NCBI RefSeq assembly: GCF_018403225.1
Contig: NZ_BOSG01000006.1
Location: forward strand, 124,001-188,000
From: Paenibacillus sp. J23TS9
GTDB lineage: Bacteria > Bacillota > Bacilli > Paenibacillales > Paenibacillaceae
DNA: 64,000 nt
Direction: 5' to 3'
Part shown: piece by piece, positions 45,854 to 54,765 of the stretch
How positions within the stretch are numbered: the stretch's first letter is position 1
Layout of the letters: every line of letters begins with the position of its first letter
Translations under genes and position numbers: made by a program
Notes under the pieces: generated by a model
What the model saw: only the letters and a program-made list of their open reading frames with translations
Databases searched by the model: none
Told to the model about the DNA's origin: nothing

Positions 45854-47578
45854 CTATTTCGCCGCGGCTGCTTCCTTGGAGACTTCCACCGTGCGCGTGC
45901 CGGCGTTCCATTTCACTTGAACACCCAGCAGATCGCCAAAGTCCTTGATCGGAACATAAAGCGAATCGTTCAGCGTCGCCGGCGAGTAGGTCAGCGCGAC
46001 TTGCTTCCCGTCTGCGAGAGCGAAAGGAGAGCCGTCCGCGATCGAGAAGACGCGAGATCCGTAGGTCACGGTCGTCCGCTTCGTCGGCGCGTCGTAGGCG
46101 ACCTTGGCTCCGAGCGCTTCCGTCAGCGATCGGAAAGGGATGAACATCCGGTTGTCCGTTGTCATGACGCCCGTCCCGGCCGGCAGCGCGAGCGCCTTCC
46201 CATCCAGCGTGACCTTGGCATCCGACTTCATAAAAGCGCCCGCCGCACTGCCCGTAGAAGCTGGCTTCATCAATTCGGAAGGCAGCGGATAAGCATACAG
46301 TTGGCCTTCCGCCTGGACGAGCAGCATGCCGCTCTCTACCTGGAACGCCCCGTAACTGCGGGCCGCCGTCTGCACACGGAATAAGGCTTTGCCCGTTGAG
46401 ACGTTCAGCGCGTACACCGTACCGTCCGTCTGCCCGACGAACAAACCGGATTGGATCATATCGATGCGGGAGGCCGGATTGTCGGGGCCGTTATAATAGA
46501 CCATCGAGCGATCCACGACTTTGCGCGCATGAATCCCGCGATTGTCTTCATTCAGGAAAAACAGCTTGCCGTTATAGGGGCCGGCGATGAATTCACCCCG
46601 GTCCGCAATCAATTCCGGCTTCACAACGGCGGGGTCGGTGTCATAATTGAAGCGATAGACACCCTCCCCGGCCACAGCTGCATAGACATCATTGCCGTCC
46701 ATCACCACTTTGGACGGGGGGTAGACCGGACTGCCGCCTTCCGTTTTGGCGACGAACTTCTTGCTTGCCGTAATTTTGCCGGTCTTCACATCCACCTCGT
46801 CGATGTTCGCCGAAGTCTCTACGTAATCGGCATTCGGCCATTGGTCCTGGAAGTACAGCTTATCCCCTTCCGATTTAAGAAGACCCGAATGGTCGCCGGA
46901 CAGCCGCCAGAGCGTCTTGCCCGTGGCGGGATCGATCGCGTAGGTTGTATAGACGGTAATCGCTCCCGACTCTACGGCCCCTGATAGCAGCGTGCCGCCG
47001 ACGCGCTGAGGCAAGGACTTGCCGTCCTGATTCCGCCATTTCTCCTTGCCTGTTGCCAGATCGACCGAGATAAGCGATCCGCCGGCAAAGACATACAAGG
47101 TCCCGCCGTCCACGGATACCGACGGCATCTGCCCCGAAGGAGCCCGGTAGATGCGCGCGCCTTGGCCAGTGGCCGCATCGACCCGATAGATTGAGCCGTC
47201 TTTGGCGCCAACGTAAAGCGCTGTTCCGTTTGAATCCGCGATGGCGGCATCGCCAAGCCCCGTCCCGAAAGACCACAGCGTCTTTCCGGTGGCGGCCGCC
47301 TTCGCGATCAGCTTGCCGCCAGCGATGTAGTAGACGCGCCCCTGCCCCGCGGTGACCGCGGAAGGATTGGAGGCGGACGAGCTCTTGGGCGCATCGAGCG
47401 CCGCCGTCCATGTCGGCTTGGTGAGCGGCACCGGATTCGCCGAATAAAAATCCGAGCCCGGGCTCGAATAACTTGCGTTCGGACCGGATGTTTGAGCCCA
47501 CGCGGGTGAGCCTGTCCAGACACTTCCAAGCGTTCCGGCGAGCAGCAGCCCGGCGGACGCCATTGTCCATTTTCGCAT
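45854..47578 (-). CDS. Secreted PQQ-like propeller protein with copper-amine-oxidase-type N domain at its C-terminus
   Basis: 574 residues from the ATG at 47576-47578 (GGAGG 9 bp upstream). Signal peptide to about residue 28 (SPAWAQ). Residues 60-430 hold propeller blades with recurring VYYIAGGKLIAKAAATGKTLW and VYALNVSTGKALF-type motifs. The last 110 residues (RMFIPFRSLTEALGAKVAYD, LYVPIKDFGDLLGVQVKWN) are two halves of the Cu_amine_oxidN1 cell-surface domain. It is the last gene of the importer operon, 180 bp after the second permease. Probably a wall-linked binding or redox protein. Confidence 0.8.
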   Translation of the reverse strand: MRKWTMASAGLLLAGTLGSVWTGSPAWAQTSGPNASYSSPGSDFYSANPVPLTKPTWTAALDAPKSSSASNPSAVTAGQGRVYYIAGGKLIAKAAATGKTLWSFGTGLGDAAIADSNGTALYVGAKDGSIYRVDAATGQGARIYRAPSGQMPSVSVDGGTLYVFAGGSLISVDLATGKEKWRNQDGKSLPQRVGGTLLSGAVESGAITVYTTYAIDPATGKTLWRLSGDHSGLLKSEGDKLYFQDQWPNADYVETSANIDEVDVKTGKITASKKFVAKTEGGSPVYPPSKVVMDGNDVYAAVAGEGVYRFNYDTDPAVVKPELIADRGEFIAGPYNGKLFFLNEDNRGIHARKVVDRSMVYYNGPDNPASRIDMIQSGLFVGQTDGTVYALNVSTGKALFRVQTAARSYGAFQVESGMLLVQAEGQLYAYPLPSELMKPASTGSAAGAFMKSDAKVTLDGKALALPAGTGVMTTDNRMFIPFRSLTEALGAKVAYDAPTKRTTVTYGSRVFSIADGSPFALADGKQVALTYSPATLNDSLYVPIKDFGDLLGVQVKWNAGTRTVEVSKEAAAAK

Positions 47579-47761
47579 GATCGGTATCCTCCCTGATTTC
47601 ATAAGAAATTCCACTTACTTTCATATGGACGCTGCCAGCCGTCGCAAAGTTACAGTGCTGCATGGTTGAACAAAAAAACCGGTTGGGATCTCCAACCAGC
47701 TTGTTTGTATGGGGAAAAATCGCCTTCCTTTGGCGATAGCCATTTTGATCGCAGCCAATCT

Positions 47762-48595
47762 CTATTTGAACCCGGTAAACGCCGACCCGGACTGCATATA
47801 GTATTTCTGCCCGAAAAAATAGAGCAAAATCATCGGAATTGCCATAATCGTTGACGCAGCCATCAGCTTTTCCCATTGTGCCCCGTGATCCTGCTGGAAT
47901 CCCTGCAGACCGAGCGTAAGCGTCCATTTGGCAGCATCGTTCAAGTAAATAAGCGGACCCATAAAGTCCGTATAGGCACCCACGAAGGTAAACAAAGCCA
48001 CCGTCGCTAACGCCGGCTTCAAGGTTGGCAGAATAATTTGAGAGTAGATGCGGAATTCCGAAGCCCCGTCCATTTTTGCAGCTTCAGACAGCTCCCTTGG
48101 AATGCCTAAGAGAAACTGCCGCAATAAGAAAATGTAGAACGGCGCTCCGAAAAAGGCCCCGATCGTAAGCGGCAGAATGGTGTTGATCCATCCAAGCTTG
48201 GCAAAAATGATATACTGCGGAATCAATTGCACCTGCGACGGCAGGATCATCGTAGCCAAGACGATCGCAAAGATGACTTTGCTTCCCGCCCATGGGATTC
48301 GGGAAATCGAATAGGCAACGAGCGGAGAAGCGAATAATTGTCCAATAATGCACACCACGCAGATGATCACGGTATTCAGCATGTAACGGCCAAACGGCAC
48401 GGTTTCTAACGCGGCCTTGTAATTCGACCATTGAAAGGCTTCCGGTATGATTCGCGGCGGCAGCTCGAAAATTTCAGTCGACGACTTGAGCGAGGTGAAC
48501 ACAAGCCAAACGAAAGGAAACAAAAAAAGTACCGAGAACAGGATCAGCATCGTATGCGGAAAAATCTTCGTTCGAAGCAGCTTTGCAGCGCTCAT
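47762..48595 (-). CDS. Carbohydrate ABC permease, MalG/AraQ class
   Basis: 277 residues, six TM helices, EAA loop SEAAKMDGASEFRIYSQIILPTLKPALA. It begins 3 bp after the upstream permease stop. The N-terminal TMLILFSVLFLFPFVWLVFTSLKS is typical of the MalG/AraQ subclass rather than LplC. Confidence 0.92.
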   Translation of the reverse strand: MSAAKLLRTKIFPHTMLILFSVLFLFPFVWLVFTSLKSSTEIFELPPRIIPEAFQWSNYKAALETVPFGRYMLNTVIICVVCIIGQLFASPLVAYSISRIPWAGSKVIFAIVLATMILPSQVQLIPQYIIFAKLGWINTILPLTIGAFFGAPFYIFLLRQFLLGIPRELSEAAKMDGASEFRIYSQIILPTLKPALATVALFTFVGAYTDFMGPLIYLNDAAKWTLTLGLQGFQQDHGAQWEKLMAASTIMAIPMILLYFFGQKYYMQSGSAFTGFK

Positions 48596-48598
48596 TCG

Positions 48599-49558
48599 CT
48601 ATTCACCTCCGTAGTAAACCCAGCGTTTGGATGTTTTCAGAACCAGCAGCGTAATCAGCATGACAATAATGAACAGGATCCAGGCCAGCGCCGAAGCGTA
48701 GCCCATCTTCAGATTGATGAAGGCTTCCTGATACAGATTGACGGCGTAGAATAATAACGACTGCGCGGGTCCGCCGAGGGAGTTGCCTCCGCCCGCTTTT
48801 CCCCCCGCAAGAATATAGGATTCCGTGAAAATCTGAAACGCGCCAATCAGACCCATAATGAGCTGAAATAAAATAATCGGCGACAGCGCCGGGACCGTGA
48901 TCTTCCAAAACCGGTACCACCAGTTGGCGCCATCGACTTCGGCCGCTTCGTAATAGGTTTGCGGCACCCCTTGCAGGGCTGCCAGAAATATAAGCGCACC
49001 CGCTCCAGAGCCCCAAAGTCCCATCAGAATCAGGGAAGGCTTGGTAAACTGAGGATCGAGCAGCCAAGCCGGATCGGGAAGACCTGCCCAGCGGAGAAAA
49101 ATATTGACGAGGCCGAAGTCCGGATTGAGCATCCATGTCCAGAGCAGGGCGCTCGCCACGCCGGGAATCACTGCAGGAAGATAAAATATCGTACGATAAT
49201 AATTGATGCCTTTGACTTTGAAGTTCAGCAGCATCGCAATGAGCAAAGAGCTGAACAACGTGACAGGAACGGATATGAACGCCATAAACAGCGTATTGCT
49301 GATAGATTTATAAAAATTATGGTCTTTCATGATCGCCTTGTAATTGTCCATGCCTACCCATCTTGGCGGATTAAACAGATCATATTCCGTCAAACTGAAG
49401 TATAGAGAGCTGAAGAAAGGGTACACGGTAAAAATCAGGAACCCGATGATCCATGGGGAAGCGAAGATGAGCCCCAGCCAAAAATAATGCCATTCCTTTC
49501 TCGTCCAGCCCTTTCTCCTTAAAGACGTTTTGCCGGAGACGGAGTCTCTCATCTGCAC
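48599..49558 (-). CDS. Carbohydrate ABC permease, MalF/AraP class
   Basis: 319 residues, six TM helices, EAA loop YEAAEVDGANWWYRFWKITVPALSPIILF. A cytoplasmic basic N-tail (RRKGWTRKEWHYFWLGL) precedes TM1. It lies 68 bp after the binding-protein gene. Confidence 0.92.
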   Translation of the reverse strand: MQMRDSVSGKTSLRRKGWTRKEWHYFWLGLIFASPWIIGFLIFTVYPFFSSLYFSLTEYDLFNPPRWVGMDNYKAIMKDHNFYKSISNTLFMAFISVPVTLFSSLLIAMLLNFKVKGINYYRTIFYLPAVIPGVASALLWTWMLNPDFGLVNIFLRWAGLPDPAWLLDPQFTKPSLILMGLWGSGAGALIFLAALQGVPQTYYEAAEVDGANWWYRFWKITVPALSPIILFQLIMGLIGAFQIFTESYILAGGKAGGGNSLGGPAQSLLFYAVNLYQEAFINLKMGYASALAWILFIIVMLITLLVLKTSKRWVYYGGE

Positions 49559-49626
49559 GTCCTCCTCGTGATAGATTGGATCTAACCCGGCCTAAGTGCG
49601 CGGCTGAGTTAGATCCTTATTCCGGA

Positions 49627-50937
49627 TTATTTGACTAGTGCCTGAATCTTATCTTTCACCCTTTTCAATCCCTCATCCACGCCGATGTCTCCGCGCAGAA
49701 TCGCATTGTATTGATTCGAGAACTCCGTCATATACTCCGTCGAAAAGGACGTTGCCGGGAAGGAGTGCAGGTTTGGACTCGAGGAATATTGCAAAAATTC
49801 CTGGAAGCCGGGTACATCCTTGTAGATCTCATGCGTTTGCAGCGAGGTTCGGGTCGGCAAATTGCCGATGGCCGCGGTAAACTCCGCCATTTGTTCCGGC
49901 TCGGCCATCCACTTCAGGAATTTCCACGATTCCTCCGGATGCTTCACGCCTTTAGGAATATAAAATACGCTTGTGGACACGTTGCCCGGATCTTTGAGGC
50001 TTGCATTGTTTTCATCGTAAGGAATGGGCGCAATGCCGTATTTTAAATTCGGAGCGTACTGTTTGATGAATGTTGGCAGCCATTCGCCGTCGATGGTCAT
50101 TGCATACTTGCCTGTGAAGAAAGGATTCTGAGGCGACATGTATTGCCCCAATCCGGACGCAAATCGATCCAGCTCCTTGGATCCGAATTGATCCCAAATC
50201 CCTTTTCCGAACTCAACCGCCGCTTTGACGCCCGCATTGTCGGGAGTCACCTGCTTTTGGTCTGCATCATAATAAGAGCCGCCATAAGCGTAGCTGAATG
50301 TATAGGCGTCGACGCCCGGCCAGAGGCCCAGCTGCTGCAGTTTTCCTCCATCCTCTTTGACGCTCAGCTTCGCGATGTATTCCTTCAGCTGGCTCATCGT
50401 CTCCGGCGGACCGCTGAAGCCTGCTTTTTCCAGCAGATCTTTGTTATAGAAAAGCATGGATACATGCATGGCGATCGGAATGGCATACGTTTTGCCATTG
50501 GACTGGGAAGAGCTAAGCGCAGCGGGTACAAAATCGCTCAGATCGACATTATCCTTCTGGATGTAGTCATCCAGCGGCATCATGGCTCCCCGTTCGCCCC
50601 ACGGCACGACATCCGAACCGAAGTTGGACGCGACATCCGGCGGGTTGCCTCCTGTAATGGCTGTCAGCTGCTTTTGGTAATCGCTTTGGGACAACCCTTT
50701 CACCTGAATATCGGGATTGGCCTCATTCCATTTCTTGATCAGCTTTTCGAGCGCTTCCGCCTCCGGACCGGTCCATCCGTACCAGAAGCTCAGCTGCACC
50801 TTTTCTTTCGGGGTATCCACGCTCTTCGCTTCGCCGCCTTCCTTTTCTGAGCTTGGCGTATCCTTGCTTCCGCAGCCGGATACAAGCGTAACCAGTAAAA
50901 CCAAGATCAGCCCCCACGTACTCCCTTTTCGCATCAT
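49627..50937 (-). CDS. Lipoprotein sugar-binding protein, CUT1 family 1
   Basis: 436 residues, lipobox VSGC (cysteine at about 22), then a Ser/Glu/Lys spacer. Binding-fold motifs: LSFWYGWTGPEAEALEKLIKKWNEANPDIQV, DVASNFGSDVVPWGERGAMMPLDDY, and GKYAMTIDGEWLPTFI. First gene of the AraC-linked importer operon. Two cre-like and palindromic elements sit about 75 bp upstream. The importer again lacks its own ATPase. Confidence 0.92.
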   Translation of the reverse strand: MMRKGSTWGLILVLLVTLVSGCGSKDTPSSEKEGGEAKSVDTPKEKVQLSFWYGWTGPEAEALEKLIKKWNEANPDIQVKGLSQSDYQKQLTAITGGNPPDVASNFGSDVVPWGERGAMMPLDDYIQKDNVDLSDFVPAALSSSQSNGKTYAIPIAMHVSMLFYNKDLLEKAGFSGPPETMSQLKEYIAKLSVKEDGGKLQQLGLWPGVDAYTFSYAYGGSYYDADQKQVTPDNAGVKAAVEFGKGIWDQFGSKELDRFASGLGQYMSPQNPFFTGKYAMTIDGEWLPTFIKQYAPNLKYGIAPIPYDENNASLKDPGNVSTSVFYIPKGVKHPEESWKFLKWMAEPEQMAEFTAAIGNLPTRTSLQTHEIYKDVPGFQEFLQYSSSPNLHSFPATSFSTEYMTEFSNQYNAILRGDIGVDEGLKRVKDKIQALVK

Positions 50938-51003
50938 ATCTCTTCCCTCCTTAATCTTTGGACAGCAACACCAACGAAGTGCGTTTGCTGCAATTAACTA
51001 TCC

Positions 51004-51028
51004 ACATGTTATCATGTGAGCGCTTTAG
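51004..51028 (-). promoter_or_regulatory. Cre-like operator upstream of the AraC-linked importer
   Basis: ACATG-TTAT-CATGT (51004-51017) overlaps TGTGAGCGCTTTAG (51015-51028), a near match to the CcpA cre consensus. The flanking block from about 50996 to 51061 is closely similar to 55979-56047, upstream of the Gfo/Idh pair, so both operons are probably under the same control. Confidence 0.6.
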
Positions 51029-51076
51029 TTAATTTCACTATTGTCTCTATAAATTGGATTATCGTTAAAATTCAAA

Positions 51077-51997
51077 CTACCTGTTTGTCACCTGTTTTCG
51101 AAATTGATTGGGAGAGATGCCCGTATACTTTTTGAAAATTCTGCAGAAGTAAGCCAGCTCATTAAACCCCGTGGCATAACATACATCCGTGATCGACAAG
51201 GACGGACGCTGCAAAAGCACCAACGCGTTGGCGATGCGTAAATCAACGAGATAGCGGTTGAAGGTCTTGCCTGTCCATTCTTTAAACAACCTGCAAATCG
51301 TCGGCTTCGACATATTGGATATGGCGCAAATATGCTCCAGCTTGATGTCCTCATGCGCATTGTGATCGATATATTCAACGACTTTGTTCATCGTGTCCCG
51401 GTACCTCTCAATTTTTTGGAATCCGGCTTTCACCAGCTCCCCGTTCACCTGGCGAATGATGATCGATAGCAGCTGCAGCAGACTCGCTTTCAGCACGATT
51501 TCAAAAAAAGGCGTCCGTTCCTCGTATTCCCCGAGCATGCCCTGAAGCAAGCTTCGAATCCTGCCGTCCGTGACACCGTCGAAAGTGATCTGTGAGTGCG
51601 GGGAGCAATCCAAATGCGAAAAATCCTTCAAATAGTTGGCATCGAAAAATCTCCGTTCACCCGAAGGATCGCCGAACCGCTCGTTAATGAAGGTAGGCAT
51701 GAATTCGCAGCCGAGGATTTCCACCTCTTCCTCGAAGGCCTGCACGCGATGCAGCGTATAGGGAGGAACGAGGAACAGATCCCCTTTTTTGATCCGGTAC
51801 TGCTGCGTGCCGAACATGTGGACAAATTCGCCTTTGGATACGTACCATATCTGAAAATAGTCATGAAAATGGGTGGACAAGCTGACGAGGGTATCCATTC
51901 GATACATCTTGCAACGCAAATCTTCCAGCATCTCCAGCTTGGAATTAAAATAGATCACGCCCAAGCGGGTCAGTTTATCGATATCGAGCTTCTTCAT
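51077..51997 (-). CDS. AraC-family transcriptional regulator
   Basis: 306 residues. An N-terminal cupin-type sensing domain (about 30-110; HFHDYFQIWYVSKGEFVHMFG, DLFLVPPYTLHRV) and a C-terminal double helix-turn-helix (about 205-305; NMSKPTICRLFKEWTGKTFNRYL, ATGFNELAYFCRIFKKYTGISPNQFRKQ). It lies directly upstream of, and in the same direction as, the sugar importer, so it likely activates it. A relic of a second copy is present at 56052-56151. Confidence 0.93.
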   Translation of the reverse strand: MKKLDIDKLTRLGVIYFNSKLEMLEDLRCKMYRMDTLVSLSTHFHDYFQIWYVSKGEFVHMFGTQQYRIKKGDLFLVPPYTLHRVQAFEEEVEILGCEFMPTFINERFGDPSGERRFFDANYLKDFSHLDCSPHSQITFDGVTDGRIRSLLQGMLGEYEERTPFFEIVLKASLLQLLSIIIRQVNGELVKAGFQKIERYRDTMNKVVEYIDHNAHEDIKLEHICAISNMSKPTICRLFKEWTGKTFNRYLVDLRIANALVLLQRPSLSITDVCYATGFNELAYFCRIFKKYTGISPNQFRKQVTNR

Positions 51998-52153
51998 CTG
52001 AAATACTCCTCTCTGCTTCTCCCTTGGATTAACAACCGCCTTCGCTTACATTCGCTCACGCTTTGCAACTTGATACTTTAGTACAATCATTCCCCCTGAA
52101 ACTCGCCTAGAATTGATCCTTGAAATCACAAAAAACCGGGGAGTTGAACCTGT

Positions 52154-53301
52154 ATGACGTCAAAAATCGCTTATTTGGATGGTTTAAGAGGTCTGGCGGC
52201 CTGCGTGGTCGTTGTTTCTCATTTTTTTCAGGTATTTTCGCCATCCGTCTTTGAAGGAAAACCGGAGATCGCCCATTTTGCCTTTGAAGGCTTGGCTGCG
52301 CGGACTCCGCTGAACCTGCTGTTCAACGGCAATTTCTCCGTCTGCGTGTTTTTCGTATTGAGCGGTTTTGTACTCAGCTGGCGGTATTTTCATACGAAAG
52401 ACAAGATACATATATACGCCTCCGCGCTGCGCAGGTATTTCCGGTTGGCCATTCCTGCTGCCTTGTCCGTCTTATTGGCCTACGCAGTCATGCTGCTAGG
52501 CTTTGGATTTTTTGACGATATCCGCCAAACGACGTTATCTTCAATGCCCGACCCATTTCTGGCTAATCCCCATCTCCCCGTCATGATTCGAGAGGCTTTA
52601 TCATGACCTATGAGCTCCTTGGTTCCTTCCTCATCTTCGGATTTCTCTTGACCATCGGCAGTTCCAGGCTTCGGATCATCGGATATGCGATTCTGGCCCT
52701 GCTGCTCATGGATTCCTATTATTTAGGGTTTATCCTCGGCATGGCGCTCAGCGACCTGATGTACAGCGGCCGAAATTGGCTAATCGTCATTCAACGTCCT
52801 TGGATCCCCCCTCTCTTCCTTGGCGCTGGCCTATACCTCGGCTCCTACCCTTATGTAGGCACCGAGAGCACCATTTACTCCATCCTGGTATGGAATAGCT
52901 CGTCCAGCTTTTCGTTCTTTGTGTTTTACCATACGTTAGGCGCATGTTTAACTTTGATAGCCCTCCTGAATTCTCCTCGCCTCCAATCGCTTTTTAGCCG
53001 AAAAACGTTTCTCTACCTTGGAAAAATATCGTTTTCCTTCTATCTGCTCCACTTTACGATCGTCTGCTCACTGGGCTCCTACATCTTCTATCAATTGCAC
53101 CCCCTATTCTCTTACAGCCTAAGCGTAACCTTCACCGTTATCCTAACAGCTCCTTTCATCTTTGTATTAGCCCATGTATTCTACCGATTTGTCGATGCGA
53201 AAACCCTTTCTATGCTTGGCCGGTGGAGCAGGCGGGTCATGGATCGGCTTGTTCGGAACAAGCGTGGGAGTGTGCCGGTTGAGAAATCGAAGGGGATTTA
53301 G
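52154..53301 (+). pseudogene. Acyltransferase family 3 gene split by a small deletion
   Basis: Two frames together look like one membrane O-acyltransferase. The first (52154-52606) has the family start YLDGLRGLAACVVVVSHFF with the catalytic His, and ends in MIREALS. The second (52603-53301) starts at MTYELLGSFLIFG, which is normally preceded in the same protein by a loop ending in LWTM. The loop of about 15-20 residues is missing and the frame changes at the ATGA junction (52603-52606), so a deletion is more likely than a simple frameshift. Ten or so TM helices remain. Confidence 0.7.
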
Positions 53302-53330
53302 GCCTGCTGCTGACAAAATAACTGACTTTG

Positions 53331-53520
53331 TGCAAAGCGGCCGCTTCGGGCACGGATCGCTCTTCCGATCGGCTGCCCGCCTCCAAATTACTTGATTATA
53401 TTTTCAAAGATTCAAGTGCTGACTATATGCAAAGCGGCCGCTTCGGGTACGGATCGTTCTTCCGATCGCTGTTGTCTCCAAGTTTCTTGATTATATTTTC
53501 AAAGGTAGAAACTTGGAGAC
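53331..53520. repeat. Tandem 78-bp intergenic repeats with a 13-bp inverted repeat
   Basis: Copy 1 (53331-53409) and copy 2 (53428-53504) share TGCAAAGCGGCCGCTTCGGG, ACGGATCG, TCTTCCGATCG and the end CTTGATTATATTTTCAAAG, with an 18-bp linker. Copy 2 continues into a perfect inverted repeat GTCTCCAAGTTTC (53474-53486) with GAAACTTGGAGAC (53508-53520). A weaker third unit (AAAGGCGACCGCTGCGC) follows. The 53302-53919 gap otherwise holds a palindrome CGTGAACGTTCACG (53647-53660) and no gene. Confidence 0.85.
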
Positions 53521-53684
53521 AAAGGCGACCGCTGCGCTTCTTCAGATCGATTCCGTCCCCTCCGCTGTTTTTGCTTATTGTCAGGTACTTATGTCGTTAA
53601 ACCAAAAACTTTTGTTCATCCGGCCTATAGTTCACAGAACCGAGTCCGTGAACGTTCACGAACGAACCCGTCCCAATACAAAAA

Positions 53685-53744
53685 AATCTCCAAAGACTCG
53701 TTTCCAGCGCCACCATGCGCTATCAACGAGTCTCCATGGAGATT
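53685..53744 (-). terminator. Long hairpin with T-run on the minus strand
   Basis: AATCTCCA-AAGACTCGTT pairs with AACGAGTCTC-CA-TGGAGATT across a 22-base loop, followed by seven T on the minus strand. A possible second terminator for the Gfo/Idh pair. Confidence 0.65.
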
Positions 53745-53866
53745 GTAAATTGAACTGCGGAGCAGCTTAAGCACCTGCAAGCAGAGTCCGAAAAGACCAT
53801 AAAGCAACTCTCCTGCTAAGTCATTCAACAGGTTATCGTTTGCCGCCCTATATTCAAACGCAACGC

Positions 53867-53905
53867 AAAGCAGCCATTCCCGTTCTCCGCGAAAATGGCT
53901 GCTTT
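53867..53905 (-). terminator. Terminator of the Gfo/Idh gene pair
   Basis: AAAGCAGCCATT and AATGGCTGCTTT (12 bp stem) just after the 53920 stop; the short minus-strand tail reads GCGTTGCG with no long T-run. Confidence 0.7.
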
Positions 53906-53919
53906 TCTGATTCTTACGC

Positions 53920-54765
53920 TTACCGGTCCTCCGGCAGCTCCATCCACTGATAGGGTTGCTTTGCGGCGATAAGCCCATATTCGATGATCGTCATAATGGC
54001 AATCGTCTCGTCAGGCTGCACGGTCGACTGTCCGGTCTCGAAAAAAGTTACCAGATCACGTATGAAGCTTTGGAAGTAATCCGATGCCGGCTGCAAGACG
54101 CGGCAGGCTCCCGAATCGTAGTTGACGGCCATCATGAACGGGCATCCGGCGCCCGGCTGCTGGATCGTGGCCTGGCGCCCGCCCCCGAACTCGATCAGCA
54201 GCGTCGGTGCGGTCTCTGTGCCGACGAACATGACGCGCTTCGCGTCCGTGCCCATGAGCGCCACGACCGGCTCGATCTGGTGAATCGAGTAGTTCTCGAA
54301 CGCACCCGGCCCGAGGCTTGAAATCACCCGAATCCCTGCTCGCTCGACTTCCGCATATTCCGCCGCGTAGCGCAGCGCGGAGGAGGAATACAGGGCTGTC
54401 TGATGCTTCGCAGCCCGCTCGAACAAACGTAATGCCGCTGCCCGGTCCGGGGCAAACGTCTTATCCATGTACGTCGGCTTCCCTGAAGCGAGCGGCAACT
54501 CCGCAAGGGCCTCATGCTGCTCGGGGTTGTCGGGCGACAGTACGATGAGATAGTCGCTTTGTGCAATCACCTCTTCGATCGTGTCGCACCACGCCACACC
54601 ATGATTTACGCACCATTCCCGGTTGGTCAGCCCATGCTCCTTGTCCTTGATCGCATGCGCAAACGCGACCTCCATCGTTCCGCCCGAGGCTTCTCTGATC
54701 CATCCCGGGTATTGATTGGCATGCCATTCATCGAGGTAGTAGTCAATGAAGCCGATTTTTTTCAT
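53920..54765 (-). CDS. Atypical Gfo/Idh-like oxidoreductase
   Basis: 281 residues, shorter than the usual 340-430. The N-terminus MKKIGFIDYYLDEWHANQYPGWI lacks the GxGxxG dinucleotide loop, and the family EKP motif appears as YMDKTFAPD, keeping only the lysine. The C-terminal half (FENYSIHQIEPVVALMG, IEFGGGRQATIQQPG) still follows the Gfo/Idh beta-sheet pattern. It starts inside the stop of the upstream Gfo/Idh gene (ATGA overlap), suggesting the two act together, perhaps as partner subunits or successive steps. Confidence 0.75.
   Translation of the reverse strand: MKKIGFIDYYLDEWHANQYPGWIREASGGTMEVAFAHAIKDKEHGLTNREWCVNHGVAWCDTIEEVIAQSDYLIVLSPDNPEQHEALAELPLASGKPTYMDKTFAPDRAAALRLFERAAKHQTALYSSSALRYAAEYAEVERAGIRVISSLGPGAFENYSIHQIEPVVALMGTDAKRVMFVGTETAPTLLIEFGGGRQATIQQPGAGCPFMMAVNYDSGACRVLQPASDYFQSFIRDLVTFFETGQSTVQPDETIAIMTIIEYGLIAAKQPYQWMELPEDR

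Noticed and set aside
45774..45911. N-terminal extension of the 45600-45773 frame
   Set aside because: It is translated through the terminator stem and the end of the propeller gene on the same strand.
46875..47927. 350-codon minus-strand frame
   Set aside because: Shifted frame across the propeller gene and the second permease; no family features and no RBS.
53331..53520. CRISPR array
   Set aside because: Only two long unequal copies with an 18-bp linker, no spacer series and no cas genes.
53625..53978. 117-codon minus-strand frame in the repeat-rich gap
   Set aside because: It runs through two terminator hairpins and into the end of the Gfo/Idh-like gene; no RBS and no recognisable transposase signature.
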